From CAMFLJ01 sp965279255 (GTDB taxonomy: Bacteria; Actinomycetota; Acidimicrobiia; Acidimicrobiales; Acidimicrobilacustridaceae): a DNA stretch of 64,000 nucleotides. Below, piece by piece: positions 24,126 to 32,874 of the stretch. The notes under the pieces are model-generated. The model saw nothing but the letters and a program-made list of their open reading frames with translations. It was not told the origin of the DNA and ran no database searches. How positions within the stretch are numbered: position 1 is the stretch's first letter; every line of letters starts with the position of its first letter. Both the position numbers and the translations under genes were made by a program. Location: NCBI GenBank assembly GCA_965279255.1, contig OZ257146.1, forward strand, positions 2,914,001 through 2,978,000, written 5' to 3'.

Positions 24126-25511
24126 ATGTCGCTGCACGCCGCTCTGGCCGCGTCGGCCACCCTGGTGTCGCTGGCGTTCGCCCTGTCGACCCTCGAGCGG
24201 TGGTTGGCCCGACGCCGCCGCCACGAGGGCGCGTGGACCGTCTCGCTGTTCCTGTTCGCCGCCGGCTCGGCCGCCCTGTGGTGGGGCGCCGCCGTCGGGT
24301 GGGGCGAGTGGTCGTTCAAGGCCTTCTACCTGTTCGGCGCCATCCTCAACGTGCCGTTCCTCGCCCTCGGCACCGTCGAGCTGCTCGCCGGGCCCCGGCA
24401 CGGGAAGCGCTGGACCGCCATCGTGTCGATGCTGGCCGCCTTCTGCACCGGCCTGGTCGTCTCCGCACCGTTGGTGTCGTTCATCGACCCCGACGTGCTC
24501 CCCCAGGGCAAGGAGGTCTTCGGCGCCGGCCCCCGCATCGCCGCCGCGGTCGCCTCCGGCGTCGGGGCCATGGTGATCTTCGGCGGCGCCCTGTGGAGCG
24601 CGTGGAGGCTGCTGCGGGGCCGCCGCCGCGCCGGTGCCCCCTCCACCGTGCCGGCCGGGCGCCTGGCCCTGGCCAACCTCTTCATCGCCCTCGGCACCCT
24701 GGTCCTGAGCGCCGGCGGCCTGCTCAACTCCGTCGTCGACGAGATGGACGGGTTCGCCATCTCGCTGGTGCTCGGGATCTCGATCATCTTCGTCGGCTTC
24801 CTGATCACCAACAGCGGCGGGGGCGCCTCGGTCCGGTCGCTCGCCGAGCCCCGGGCCTGGCACGCCCGCCCCGCCCAGGTCGCCGCCGCCGTGGTCGTCG
24901 CCGCGGGCCTCATCGGCGCTCCGCTGGTGCTCGAGCAGCGCCCGGCCGCGGCCGCCGGCGGCGACGTCGGCGACTACCTCGGGCGCATCAACGCCACCCG
25001 GGCCGATGCCGGGGTGGCGCCGCTGGTGCTCGACTCCGAGCTCAGCGGCCTGGCCCAGGCGTGGGCCCAGCAGCTCGCCGACTGGCAGCGCCTCCAGCAC
25101 GCGTCCGACCTCTCGACCGGTCTCAGCCAGCCGTGGAAGAAGCTCGGCGAGAACGTGGGCCGCGGTGGCAGCACGGCCTCGATCTACCCCGCATTCGTGG
25201 CCAGCCCGACCCACTACGCCAACATCGTCGACCCGAGCTTCACCCGGGTCGGCATCGGCGTCGTCTACGGCTCCGACGGCAAGCAGTACACCGTGCAGCG
25301 CTACCTGGCCCCTCCCGGCGGGGGCGGCGGCGGATCCTCCGGCGGCGGCTCGTCCGGCGGGGGCAGCTCCTCAGGGGGCGGCTCGTCGGGCGGCGGCTCG
25401 GCGCCCACCACCACGACCACGGCCCCTCCTCCCCCTCCGGAGCCCCCGGGCCCGGGTGACCCCGCCCGCGCCGCCGTCGTGCTGGATGCCCTTCAGCGAT
25501 ACGAGCGCTGA
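24126..25511 (+). CDS. Seven-helix membrane protein fused to an extracellular CAP/SCP domain
   Basis: A 461-residue protein. Residues ~1-225 hold about seven hydrophobic helices with short charged loops. After one more hydrophobic stretch (VAAAVVVAAGLIGAPLVL), residues ~280-400 form a CAP/SCP-PR1 domain (YLGRINATRADAGVAPLVLD, then LGENVGRGG and PTHYANIVDPSFTRVGIGVV). The tail is a run of GGGSS units followed by Thr/Pro-rich sequence, an extended linker. CAP domains are normally secreted; a fusion to a multi-helix sensor-like membrane part is uncommon. Function unknown. ATG 24126 follows TAGGCT by six bases; GTG 24123 is also possible. Confidence 0.8.
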   Translation: MSLHAALAASATLVSLAFALSTLERWLARRRRHEGAWTVSLFLFAAGSAALWWGAAVGWGEWSFKAFYLFGAILNVPFLALGTVELLAGPRHGKRWTAIVSMLAAFCTGLVVSAPLVSFIDPDVLPQGKEVFGAGPRIAAAVASGVGAMVIFGGALWSAWRLLRGRRRAGAPSTVPAGRLALANLFIALGTLVLSAGGLLNSVVDEMDGFAISLVLGISIIFVGFLITNSGGGASVRSLAEPRAWHARPAQVAAAVVVAAGLIGAPLVLEQRPAAAAGGDVGDYLGRINATRADAGVAPLVLDSELSGLAQAWAQQLADWQRLQHASDLSTGLSQPWKKLGENVGRGGSTASIYPAFVASPTHYANIVDPSFTRVGIGVVYGSDGKQYTVQRYLAPPGGGGGGSSGGGSSGGGSSSGGGSSGGGSAPTTTTTAPPPPPEPPGPGDPARAAVVLDALQRYER

Positions 25512-25560
25512 GCCGACACATGGTGATGATGTCGGCATCAGCACCTCCTCGGGCCCACGC

Positions 25561-26712
25561 GTGACCCCGGCCATCGAGACCGAAGGGCTCACCCGCGGGT
25601 TCAAGTCCGGGCTGGCCGTCGACGGCCTCACCTTCACCCTCGAACCGGGTCAGGTGCTCGCCCTGCTCGGCCCCAACGGCGCCGGGAAGACCACCACCGT
25701 GCGCCTCCTCGACGGCGTGCTGCTGCCCCACGCCGGCCGTTCGACAGTGCTCGGCCACGACCCCGCGGTGGAGGGCGACGCGGTGCGGCGCCGCACCGGG
25801 GTGCTCACCGAGAACGCCGGCCTCGATGACCGCCTCACCTCCCGCGAGAACCTGCTCTACGTCGCCCGGCTGCGGGGCTACGGCAAGGCCGACGCCCTGA
25901 AGCGCGTCGACGAGCTGCTCGAGCGCTTCGGGATGGCCGACCGGCGCGACGACCTCACCGGCGGCTTCTCGACCGGCCAGCGCAAGCGGGTCGCGCTGGC
26001 CCGGGCGCTGCTGCACGACCCCGAGCTGCTGTTCCTCGACGAGCCCACCTCCGGCCTCGACCCCGCCGGCACCCGCGACGTCATCACGCTCATCGACGAG
26101 CTGGCGGCCGAGGGCCGCACGGTCGTGCTTGCCACCCACTTCCTGGGCGAGGCCGGGCGCCTCGCCGACCGCATGGCCGTGCTGCACCGCGGCCGGCTGC
26201 GGGCCTTCGGCGCCCCCGACGACCTGGCCGCCCAGCTGTGGTCCGGCATCGGGGCCGAGCTCGACCTCGGCGCACCGGCCGACGCCGCCACCACCGGTGC
26301 GCTGTCCGTCGTGCCCGGCGTGCGCAGCGTCGAGCCCCATGGCGACGGCGCCCGCCTCGTGCTCGACGACCGCGACGCCCTCCCCCGGGCCGTGGCCGCC
26401 GCGGTCGCCCGGGGCGTGCCGGTCTACGGCGCCGCCACCCGCAAGCCCACCCTCGAGGACGTCTACTTCGCCATCGAGCGCCGCATCGCCGAGGAGGAGG
26501 GCGAGCTCGGCACCGACGGCTTCACCAGCCCCCGTCCGACCGGCACCCCGACCTCCACCTCCACCTCCACGTCCGACGGATCCTCCGACCCCTCGGGCCC
26601 GTCCGGGGCCGGCTCGGCGGACACGGGGCTCCTCGGCTCCACCGAGGGCCACCTGGGCGAGCCGCCGATGCCCAACGACCCCGACCGGCCGGCCGACGAG
26701 GTCGTCTCGTGA
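25561..26712 (+). CDS. ABC-2 type transporter ATPase
   Basis: A 383-residue ATPase of the drug/Na+ exporter type (CcmA/NatA). Walker A GPNGAGKTTTVRLLDG, signature FSTGQRKRVALARALL, Walker B LLFLDEPTSGLDP, and H-loop LATHFLGEAGRLADR are present. A C-terminal domain after residue 230 ends in a low-complexity Thr/Ser/Pro-rich tail of about 70 residues. GTG 25561 is the best start. The stop overlaps the GTG of the permease gene (GTGA). The exported substrate is unknown. Confidence 0.9.
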   Translation: MTPAIETEGLTRGFKSGLAVDGLTFTLEPGQVLALLGPNGAGKTTTVRLLDGVLLPHAGRSTVLGHDPAVEGDAVRRRTGVLTENAGLDDRLTSRENLLYVARLRGYGKADALKRVDELLERFGMADRRDDLTGGFSTGQRKRVALARALLHDPELLFLDEPTSGLDPAGTRDVITLIDELAAEGRTVVLATHFLGEAGRLADRMAVLHRGRLRAFGAPDDLAAQLWSGIGAELDLGAPADAATTGALSVVPGVRSVEPHGDGARLVLDDRDALPRAVAAAVARGVPVYGAATRKPTLEDVYFAIERRIAEEEGELGTDGFTSPRPTGTPTSTSTSTSDGSSDPSGPSGAGSADTGLLGSTEGHLGEPPMPNDPDRPADEVVS

Positions 26713-27536
26713 GCGGCCCCCGTGAGGCCGTGAACTGGATGGCGATCCGCACGATCGTCGGCCGCGACATCCGCGCCGTGCGCCGCTCGAAGGCCATCAC
26801 CCTGCCGATGATCTTCGTGCCGGTCGTGCTGCTCATCCTGCTGCCGTTCGGGCTCGGCATCATCGCCCGCAACGCCCCCACCGACCAGGTCCAGAACGTG
26901 CTCAGCTCGTCGCTGGTGAAGGGGCTGGCCGAGCCGATCCTGGCCATGCCCGAGCGCGAGCGCCTGGTCGTGCTCGTGCTCGGCTACCTGCTCTCCCCCC
27001 TGCTGCTGGTGATCCCCCTCATGGTCTCGGCCGTGCTGGCGGCCGACGCCTTCGCCGGCGAGAAGGAGCGGCGCACCCTCGAGGTCGTGCTCCACCTCCC
27101 GATCTCCGACCGCGACCTCTTCCTCTCGAAGGTCTTCACCGCCTGGCTGCCGGCCATCGCCATCACGTGGATCGGGGCCGCGATCTACTCGCTCATCTGC
27201 AACGCGGTCGCCTGGCCGGCCACGCACCACGCGTTCCTGCCGTTCTCGCAGTTCCTCGTGATGATCATCTGGATCGCGCCTGCCGTGGCCCTGCTCGCCC
27301 TCGGCCTGCTGGTGATCGTGTCCTCCCGGGCGCGCACCACCCAGGAAGCCAACCAGCTCGGCGGCGCGGTGATCCTCCCGCTGATCTTCGTGGCCGCGGC
27401 CCAGGCGTCGACGCTGATGCTCCTGCCGGTGGCCGGGGTGTTCGCCGTCGGCGTGGTCGTCTGGATCATCGCCCTGGTGCTGGTGTGGGTGAACAGCCGG
27501 CGCTTCACGCGCGACCGGCTGGCCGCGTCGGGCTGA
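26709..27536 (+). CDS. ABC-2 type transporter permease (NatB-like)
   Basis: A 275-residue membrane protein with about six helices. The conserved segment EKERRTLEVVLHLPISDRDL after helix 2 is typical of NatB-like ABC-2 permeases. GTG start at 26709, translationally coupled to the ATPase gene. The two probably form a homodimeric exporter complex. Confidence 0.88.
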   Translation: MSGPREAVNWMAIRTIVGRDIRAVRRSKAITLPMIFVPVVLLILLPFGLGIIARNAPTDQVQNVLSSSLVKGLAEPILAMPERERLVVLVLGYLLSPLLLVIPLMVSAVLAADAFAGEKERRTLEVVLHLPISDRDLFLSKVFTAWLPAIAITWIGAAIYSLICNAVAWPATHHAFLPFSQFLVMIIWIAPAVALLALGLLVIVSSRARTTQEANQLGGAVILPLIFVAAAQASTLMLLPVAGVFAVGVVVWIIALVLVWVNSRRFTRDRLAASG

Positions 27537-27562
27537 GCCCGGCCTCGGCCCGGCGACGGGCG

Positions 27563-27652
27563 CTACTTGGCCAGGATGAAGAGCTGCAGCACGGCGGCGC
27601 CCAGGATGATGAGCAGCAGGGCGCCGAGGGCGATGACGGTTCCGGGTCGCAC
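27563..27652 (-). CDS. Putative single-helix membrane peptide (29 aa)
   Basis: A GTG at 27652, 8 bases after a GGAG, opens 29 codons. RPG and a hydrophobic helix (TVIALGALLLIILGAAVLQ) end in LFILAK. It lies 17 bp after the stop of the SAM hydrolase gene in the same direction. Length, hydrophobic pattern and ribosome-binding site support a real small protein, but no family was recognised. Confidence 0.4.
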   Translation of the reverse strand: MRPGTVIALGALLLIILGAAVLQLFILAK

Positions 27653-27669
27653 GAGGGTGGCTCCGAGGA

Positions 27670-28530
27670 TCAGCGGCGGGGGCCGAGGTTGACGGGGGTG
27701 ACGACGCCCGAGGGACGGTCCTCGTCGAGGGCTTCGATGGTGACGGCCGAGCCGGCCGACAGGCCCAGCTCGGCGGCCGCCGACTTGCGATCGAGCACGA
27801 TGGCGACGAGGCCGTACGAGTCGACGATGAGGCCGAGCTGGTCGGGCTCGAGGGTGGCGAAGGTCTCGGTGCGGCGGGCCGAGCGGTTGCCGTCGTCCAT
27901 CACCAGCAGGACGGTGTCGTCGTGGTCCTCGAGCTCCTCGGGGTCGACGTTGAGCTGGGCGTTGCCGTACCGGTCGACCCACAGCACCTCGGCGTGCAGG
28001 CGGCCCTCCTCCTCCCGGGTGAGGGGCACCATCGCGGGGAAGAGCGAGACCGGGTCGATCGACGGGCCGAGCTCGGCCAGGTCGACCCCTAGGCACAGGT
28101 GGGCGGCGGCCGGGGCGAAGACGTCGCGCCCGTCGAAGGTGGCGGCCTCGGTGGGCAGCACGTAGTCGGGGTTGGTGATCTCGACGGCGCGGGTGGCACC
28201 GCCGCAGAGGGCGACCGCAGGGGCGAGCACGCCGTTGTCGGGGCCGACGAGCACCGACGCACCGTCGCCGACCTCGACGGCGATGGACCGACGCGAGGTG
28301 CCGACGGCAGGGTCGACGACGGCGATGACCACACCTGGGCAGAGGTGCTCGACGCTGCGGGCCAGGGCGAGGCCACCGCCGCGCACGTCGTAGGGGGTGA
28401 TCCCGTGGGTGAGGTCGACCACCGCCACGTCGGGGGCGATGGAGCGGATCACCGAGTGGACGACACCGACGAACTCGTCGACGAGCCCGTAGTCGGAGAG
28501 GAAGGTGATGGTCTCGTAGCGCAGCGGCAT
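27670..28530 (-). CDS. SAM hydroxide adenosyltransferase (DUF62 family)
   Basis: A 286-residue member of the DUF62 family, which hydrolyses S-adenosylmethionine to adenosine and methionine and is related to fluorinase. Conserved marks: ITFLSDYGLVDEFVGVV (residues 8-24), HGITPYDVRGG, AVVDPAVGTSRR, and DRYGNAQLN for the adenosine pocket. Start ATG 28530, with TACCCT nine bases upstream. Usual family length. Confidence 0.9.
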   Translation of the reverse strand: MPLRYETITFLSDYGLVDEFVGVVHSVIRSIAPDVAVVDLTHGITPYDVRGGGLALARSVEHLCPGVVIAVVDPAVGTSRRSIAVEVGDGASVLVGPDNGVLAPAVALCGGATRAVEITNPDYVLPTEAATFDGRDVFAPAAAHLCLGVDLAELGPSIDPVSLFPAMVPLTREEEGRLHAEVLWVDRYGNAQLNVDPEELEDHDDTVLLVMDDGNRSARRTETFATLEPDQLGLIVDSYGLVAIVLDRKSAAAELGLSAGSAVTIEALDEDRPSGVVTPVNLGPRR

Positions 28531-28553
28531 GGCAGGCGCAGGGTACCCGCCCG

Positions 28554-29345
28554 TCAGGCCCGACCCAGCTCCCGGGACCGCTCGGTGGCGGCCTTCACCG
28601 CGTCGAGGATGGCGGCGCGCAGGCCGCCGGACTCGAGGGCGTGGAGGCCGGCGGCGGTGGTGCCGCCGGGCGAGGTGACCGCGCCGCGCAGGGCGGCGGC
28701 GTGCTCGTCGCTCGAGTGCAGCAGCTCGGCCGAACCGCGCAGGGTCTGCACCGCCAGCACCTCGGCCACCTCACGGGTGAGGCCCATCAGCACGCCGGCC
28801 TCGATGAGGCTCTCGGCGATCAGGAACACGTAGGCCGGCCCGGAGCCCGACAGGCCGGTGACGGCGTCGAGCTGGGCCTCGGTGACCCGCACGACGACGC
28901 CCACAGCGTCGAGCAGCGACTGGGCCCAGTCGAGGTCGGCATCGGTGGCGGTGGGGCCAGGCGCGATGGCCGAGGCGCCCGCACCGACGACCGCGGGGGT
29001 GTTGGGCATGGCCCGCACGACGGCCGTGCCGGAGCCGGCAGCCTCCTGCAGGGTGGCGGTGGTGACACCGGCGGCGATCGAGAGCACCCGGGGCACGCCC
29101 AGGCCGCCGAGCACGGCGCACGTGGCGGGCACGTCGCCGGGCTTGACCGCCACGATGGCGCCCTCGGACGCCACCGGCTCGTCGACCACGGCGACACCGG
29201 GGAACAGGGCCACCAGCTCGTCGCGCCGGGCCGGCAGCTTCTCGATCACCACGATGTCGGCGGGCTCGGCCCAACCGGACCCGAGCAGGCCCCCGAGGAG
29301 GGCCTCGCCCATCTTTCCGCCGCCGACGATCTGCAGTCGCACCAT
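28554..29345 (-). CDS. proC: Pyrroline-5-carboxylate reductase
   Basis: A 263-residue enzyme for the last step of proline synthesis. The N-terminal dinucleotide fold is IVGGGKMGEALLGGLL, and the C-terminal signature includes VTGLSGSGPAYVFLIAESL and VTSPGGTTAAGLHALE. The start at 29345 was chosen because the family begins right at the Rossmann strand (MVRLQIVGG) and TAGCGT lies seven bases upstream. Confidence 0.95.
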   Translation of the reverse strand: MVRLQIVGGGKMGEALLGGLLGSGWAEPADIVVIEKLPARRDELVALFPGVAVVDEPVASEGAIVAVKPGDVPATCAVLGGLGVPRVLSIAAGVTTATLQEAAGSGTAVVRAMPNTPAVVGAGASAIAPGPTATDADLDWAQSLLDAVGVVVRVTEAQLDAVTGLSGSGPAYVFLIAESLIEAGVLMGLTREVAEVLAVQTLRGSAELLHSSDEHAAALRGAVTSPGGTTAAGLHALESGGLRAAILDAVKAATERSRELGRA

Positions 29346-29534
29346 GGCGCCGACGCTAGTGCTCCGTCCGGTCGGGGCCGTGAGCCATTCGCCGGTCGGC
29401 ACGCGTGGAGGCCCGGGCGTTCGGTTTCGGTGGTCCCACTTCCCCGATGGGTTCCCACCGCCCGCCGGCCGCCCGGGCCGAGCCAGACTCTACGCACGAG
29501 AGTGCACGAAAAGCAATGAAACCTCTTTCCCCTG

Positions 29535-29590
29535 CTCGAACTGGTAGGGGCAGAGCGCGCTCAGGCGCGCTGATCCGCTACCAGTTCGAG
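29535..29590. terminator. Stem-loop downstream of ybjN-like gene; content of the 29346-29660 gap
   Basis: CTCGAACTGGTAG (29535-29547) pairs perfectly with CTACCAGTTCGAG (29578-29590), and AGCGCGC (29554-29560) pairs with GCGCGCT (29565-29571). It follows the stop of the minus-strand gene at 29661 and is probably its terminator. The rest of the 315-bp gap holds the proC promoter and no convincing gene; a bldC-like or bS22-like gene, common next to proC in mycobacteria, was looked for and not found. Confidence 0.7.
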
Positions 29591-29660
29591 GATGTCAGGG
29601 ACCCGGCTGGGTCGGCTGCCGGCGCCGGAGGCGGATCCGCCGTCAGCCGAGAGCCCGCCG

Positions 29661-30128
29661 TCAGGCGGACGGGAACCGGGAGGCGAAGCCGATGCGCAGC
29701 GCCGGGAGGAAGCACTGCTCGACGTAGGCGTAGAGCGACCCGAGGATGCGGTCGAGCTCGCCCTCGTCGACGGCATGGAACGGCAGCGCCCCGGCCAGGA
29801 ACACCGCGTCCTCCTCGCCGATGCAGAACGCCGCCCCGTGGAGCTTGCGGTTGCGCCGCAGCAGGTGCTCGAAGAACGCGCCCTCGTTCTCCTCGGGCGC
29901 CGGCATCACGTAGGTCTCGTAGTGGAGCGACCGCTGGCGCAGGGTGAACCAGATGGTGAAGACGTCCTTGCTCTCACCGTGTACCCGGACGTACCAGCGC
30001 CGCTCCGACGGCTCGCCGCGCTCGACCGCGGCGACCACGGGGTTCTCGTCGAGCTGCTCGGCCAGCCACGCGTCGATGAGCGCCTCGAGCTCGGCCAGGG
30101 TGACGGCGTCGGCGATGTCGTCGGCCAT
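29661..30128 (-). CDS. YbjN domain protein
   Basis: A 155-residue YbjN-type protein, a fold related to secretion chaperones. WYVRVHGESKDVFTIWFTLR and MPAPEENEGAFFEHLLRRN are characteristic. It follows mshA by 19 bp, the same order as in mycobacteria where a YbjN protein gene lies next to mshA. A role in mycothiol metabolism is only suggested by this linkage. Confidence 0.85.
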   Translation of the reverse strand: MADDIADAVTLAELEALIDAWLAEQLDENPVVAAVERGEPSERRWYVRVHGESKDVFTIWFTLRQRSLHYETYVMPAPEENEGAFFEHLLRRNRKLHGAAFCIGEEDAVFLAGALPFHAVDEGELDRILGSLYAYVEQCFLPALRIGFASRFPSA

Positions 30129-30147
30129 GGATCCGCGGGTCAGGCGC

Positions 30148-31365
30148 TCAGCTGCACGACACGGGCGAGCGTGACGTGAGGTCGGCGTAGAGGCGCCGGA
30201 GGCGGGCCGCCGTGGTCGACCAGGTGAAGCCGCGGGCCCGGTCGGCGGCGGCCTCGGCGATCTTGGCCGAGAGGCCCTCGTCGTCGAGGAGGGTGGCGAC
30301 GGCCGCGGCGTAGTCAGCAGGGTCGCGGGTGTCGACGAGGAAGCCGGTGACGCCGTCGTCGACCAGCGTGCGCAGTCCACCGACCGCGGCTGCGACGACC
30401 GGGGTGCCACAGGCGGCGGCCTCGAGGGCCACCAGCCCGAAGGACTCCGAGCGGCTCGGCACGATGCACACGTCGGCGGCCCGGTAGTAGGTCGAGAGCA
30501 GGTGATGGGGCTGGGGCGGCACGAACCGCACGCGGTCGTGCAGGCCGTGGATGTCGATGAGGGCCCGGGCGGCGGCCATCTCCTCGTCGCCGCCGGCACC
30601 GCTCTGGCCACCGACCACCACCAGCACGGCGTCGGGGTGCGCGGCCGAGAGCTCGGCCAGGGCGCCGATGGCGACGGTGAGGCCCTTGAGCGGCTGGATG
30701 CGGCCGGCGAACAGCAGCACCGGGTGGTCGCCGAGCCCGAGGGCGGCGCGGGCACCGCGGCGGTCGCCGGGCGAGAAGAAGGCGTGGTCGACGCCAGGGG
30801 GCACGACCTCGATGCGGGAGGGATCGGCGCCGTAGAGCTCGACCAGCTGCGTGACCTCGTCGGGGCAGTTGGCGAGGATGGCGTCGGAGCAGGCGATGAC
30901 CTCGGTCTCGGCGTCGATCCGACGGTCGGGCTCCGGGTCGCCGGTCTCGGCCTTCACCCGGGCGAGGGTGTGGAACGTCGACACCAGCGGGAGCGACAGC
31001 TCGTGCTTGAGCCGGTGGCCCGACAGGCCCGACAGCCAGTAGTTGGCGTGGATGGCGTCGGGGCCACCCTGACGCCCGAGGTGCCGGGCGACGCCGTCGG
31101 TGAACTCGTCGACGACCTCGGGGAGGTCCTCCTTGGCCAGGTCGGACGGCCCGGCGTCGACGTGCACCACCCGGAACCCGGGCTCGACGTCGACCACCTC
31201 GGGCAGGTCGTCGGCCCACCGCCGCACGTAGACCTCGGAGCGCACGCCGGCCTGGGCGAGCGCCGCCACGAGCTCGCGCACGTAGACGTTCATGCCGCCG
31301 GAGTCGCCACTGCCCGGCTGGGCGAGGGGCGACGTGTGCAGCGACAGCACGGCGAGCGATCTCAT
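30148..31365 (-). CDS. mshA: D-inositol-3-phosphate glycosyltransferase (mycothiol biosynthesis)
   Basis: A 405-residue GT4 enzyme joining GlcNAc from UDP-GlcNAc to inositol-3-phosphate, the first step of mycothiol synthesis. The N-terminus HTSPLAQPGSGDSGGMNVYV is the MshA signature, and the C-terminal GT-B domain has AGRIQPLKG and PSRSESFGLVALEAAACGTP. ATG 31365 with TAGCGT nine bases upstream. Presence of MshA indicates an actinobacterium using mycothiol as its low-molecular-weight thiol. Confidence 0.93.
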   Translation of the reverse strand: MRSLAVLSLHTSPLAQPGSGDSGGMNVYVRELVAALAQAGVRSEVYVRRWADDLPEVVDVEPGFRVVHVDAGPSDLAKEDLPEVVDEFTDGVARHLGRQGGPDAIHANYWLSGLSGHRLKHELSLPLVSTFHTLARVKAETGDPEPDRRIDAETEVIACSDAILANCPDEVTQLVELYGADPSRIEVVPPGVDHAFFSPGDRRGARAALGLGDHPVLLFAGRIQPLKGLTVAIGALAELSAAHPDAVLVVVGGQSGAGGDEEMAAARALIDIHGLHDRVRFVPPQPHHLLSTYYRAADVCIVPSRSESFGLVALEAAACGTPVVAAAVGGLRTLVDDGVTGFLVDTRDPADYAAAVATLLDDEGLSAKIAEAAADRARGFTWSTTAARLRRLYADLTSRSPVSCS

Positions 31366-31432
31366 GACTCCCCCACGCTACGGCCAGCGAGGGCGCGTCG
31401 GCACCCTCGGAGGTCGATCGGCCGGCTCAGCG

Positions 31433-32008
31433 TCAGTCGCCGGCGTCGGGGCCGGCGTCGGCCAGCGCGCTCTCAGGGGTGAGCTCACCGCTGCCGTAGC
31501 GACGGGCCAGCTCGGCGTTCAGTAGGTCGATCGTGCGGTGCAGCAGGCGGCGCTTGCGCGACACCCGGACCTCGAGCGAGTCGAGCGAGGCGGCCAGCTC
31601 GACGAGCTCGCTGTCGGAGCTGGTGGGGAGCATGGCGATGCGCATGCCGCCCTGGGTGACCTGGTCGAGCTCGGCGGCGAGCTCCGGATCGATCTCGGTG
31701 GGCTCGAGGGTGTGGGGCACCCGGCCACCGCCCGGCCCAGAGTGCTCGCTCAGGATGCGGGGCAGGTCGTCGACGAGGGCGGCCAGGTCGCTGGTCTCGC
31801 CGGCGGCGCGCCGCTCGAGCTCGCCCCGGACCATGTCGAGCGGGGCCTGCACCATGCGGCGCAGGTAGGAGAGGCCCGTCTCGGTCTCGACCGCGTGATC
31901 GCGGGCGCTGCGGATCTCCGAGAGCGCCACCGCGTCGAGGCCGTCGGGCGACAGCCCGGCCACCTGCAGCGCGCTGCGGTCGTCGATGGTGGCGTCGTTG
32001 TCGCTCAT
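31433..32008 (-). CDS. RsiG-like c-di-GMP-binding anti-sigma protein
   Basis: A 191-residue, mostly helical protein. It carries the motif that in RsiG of Streptomyces binds c-di-GMP, E(x3)S(x2)R(x3)Q(x3)D, exactly as ETGLSYLRRMVQAPLD (about residues 41-56). A second, near-perfect copy, EVRVSRKRRLLHRTID (about 145-160), has His for Gln. The two helices are joined by a variable acidic region. In Streptomyces c-di-GMP-bound RsiG holds the sigma factor WhiG inactive. No sigma gene is adjacent here, so the partner is unknown. The sequence match is direct; the function is by family. Confidence 0.8.
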   Translation of the reverse strand: MSDNDATIDDRSALQVAGLSPDGLDAVALSEIRSARDHAVETETGLSYLRRMVQAPLDMVRGELERRAAGETSDLAALVDDLPRILSEHSGPGGGRVPHTLEPTEIDPELAAELDQVTQGGMRIAMLPTSSDSELVELAASLDSLEVRVSRKRRLLHRTIDLLNAELARRYGSGELTPESALADAGPDAGD

Positions 32009-32076
32009 CGGGCCCTTGTGCCTCCTCGCCAGCAGTCCTGCCGAACTCGCTGAGCCTACCCGGCAACGTGGCGCAG

Positions 32077-32874
32077 CTACGAGAGGTAGTCCCAGAGCAG
32101 CAGGCACCACACCGGCGCCACGAGCAGCCAGGCGTCGAGGCGACGGAGGGCGGGCACCTTCGCCGTGGCCGCCGGTGCCAGGGCCGACGCGAGCGGGGCA
32201 CCCAGCGGGGCCAGCACGGCGACGAGCCCTCCGAACACCCAGGCGGCCCTCGCGTCGAACGGCCCGAGCTGGAAGACGGCCTCGGTGAACGTGAGCACGA
32301 GCACCGCCGCCATGCCGGCGATGGGTCCCTCGACGAGGCCGTTGGCACCGGTGCCGACGAGGTAGTCGCCGACCTCGTAGCCGCTCACCAGCACCAGCAG
32401 GATCACCACGGCGGCGATGTCGACGCGGGCGATGGCCACCACCGAAGCAGCGGCGAGGCCCGGCAGCACCCACGTGCGGACGGTGCGCCCGGCTCTCGCC
32501 GCGACCGGCTCGTCGCGCCCGGGGGCGACCACCGCGGCGACGACGCTGGCCACCACCCCGACCACGATGGCCAGCCCGGCGAGGCCCGTGCCCGCGATGG
32601 CGGCGAGGCCGACGACCAACGCCGCGCCCCCGGCGACGAAGCGATCGTCGGCGTGACCGGCCTGGCGCCAGGCCACCGAGGTCTGGAGGGCGGCGACGGC
32701 GGCCAGGCCACCGAACAGCAGGGCGGTGGGCACGGTGCCGAGCGAGCAGGCCACCAGCGCCACGACGAACCACAGCAGCCCGAGGCGCCCGTGGGGCCCG
32801 TCGACCCGGGGCACGTAGGCGAAGCGGGAGTCTGGTGGGCGGCGAGCAGGACGAGCGGCCGAGGTCACGAACAC
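32077..32874 (-). CDS. Polytopic membrane protein, divergent CdsA-like
   Basis: A 265-residue protein with about eight hydrophobic helices. Its C-terminal half resembles CDP-diacylglycerol synthase in layout: GYEVGDYLVGTGANGLVEGP aligns with the DTGAY..KTVEG region, and ALRRLDAWLLVAPVW with the LDRxDSLLFAAP end. Several catalytic residues of CdsA are not evident, so the substrate may differ or activity may be lost. The GTG start at 32874 overlaps the 3' end of the MoaD-like gene, implying an operon. Confidence 0.55.
   Translation of the reverse strand: MFVTSAARPARRPPDSRFAYVPRVDGPHGRLGLLWFVVALVACSLGTVPTALLFGGLAAVAALQTSVAWRQAGHADDRFVAGGAALVVGLAAIAGTGLAGLAIVVGVVASVVAAVVAPGRDEPVAARAGRTVRTWVLPGLAAASVVAIARVDIAAVVILLVLVSGYEVGDYLVGTGANGLVEGPIAGMAAVLVLTFTEAVFQLGPFDARAAWVFGGLVAVLAPLGAPLASALAPAATAKVPALRRLDAWLLVAPVWCLLLWDYLS

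Noticed and set aside
29346..29660. A bldC-like or bS22-like small gene next to proC
   Set aside because: No HTH or Lys/Arg-rich small frame was found on either strand; the stretch holds a stem-loop and the proC promoter.
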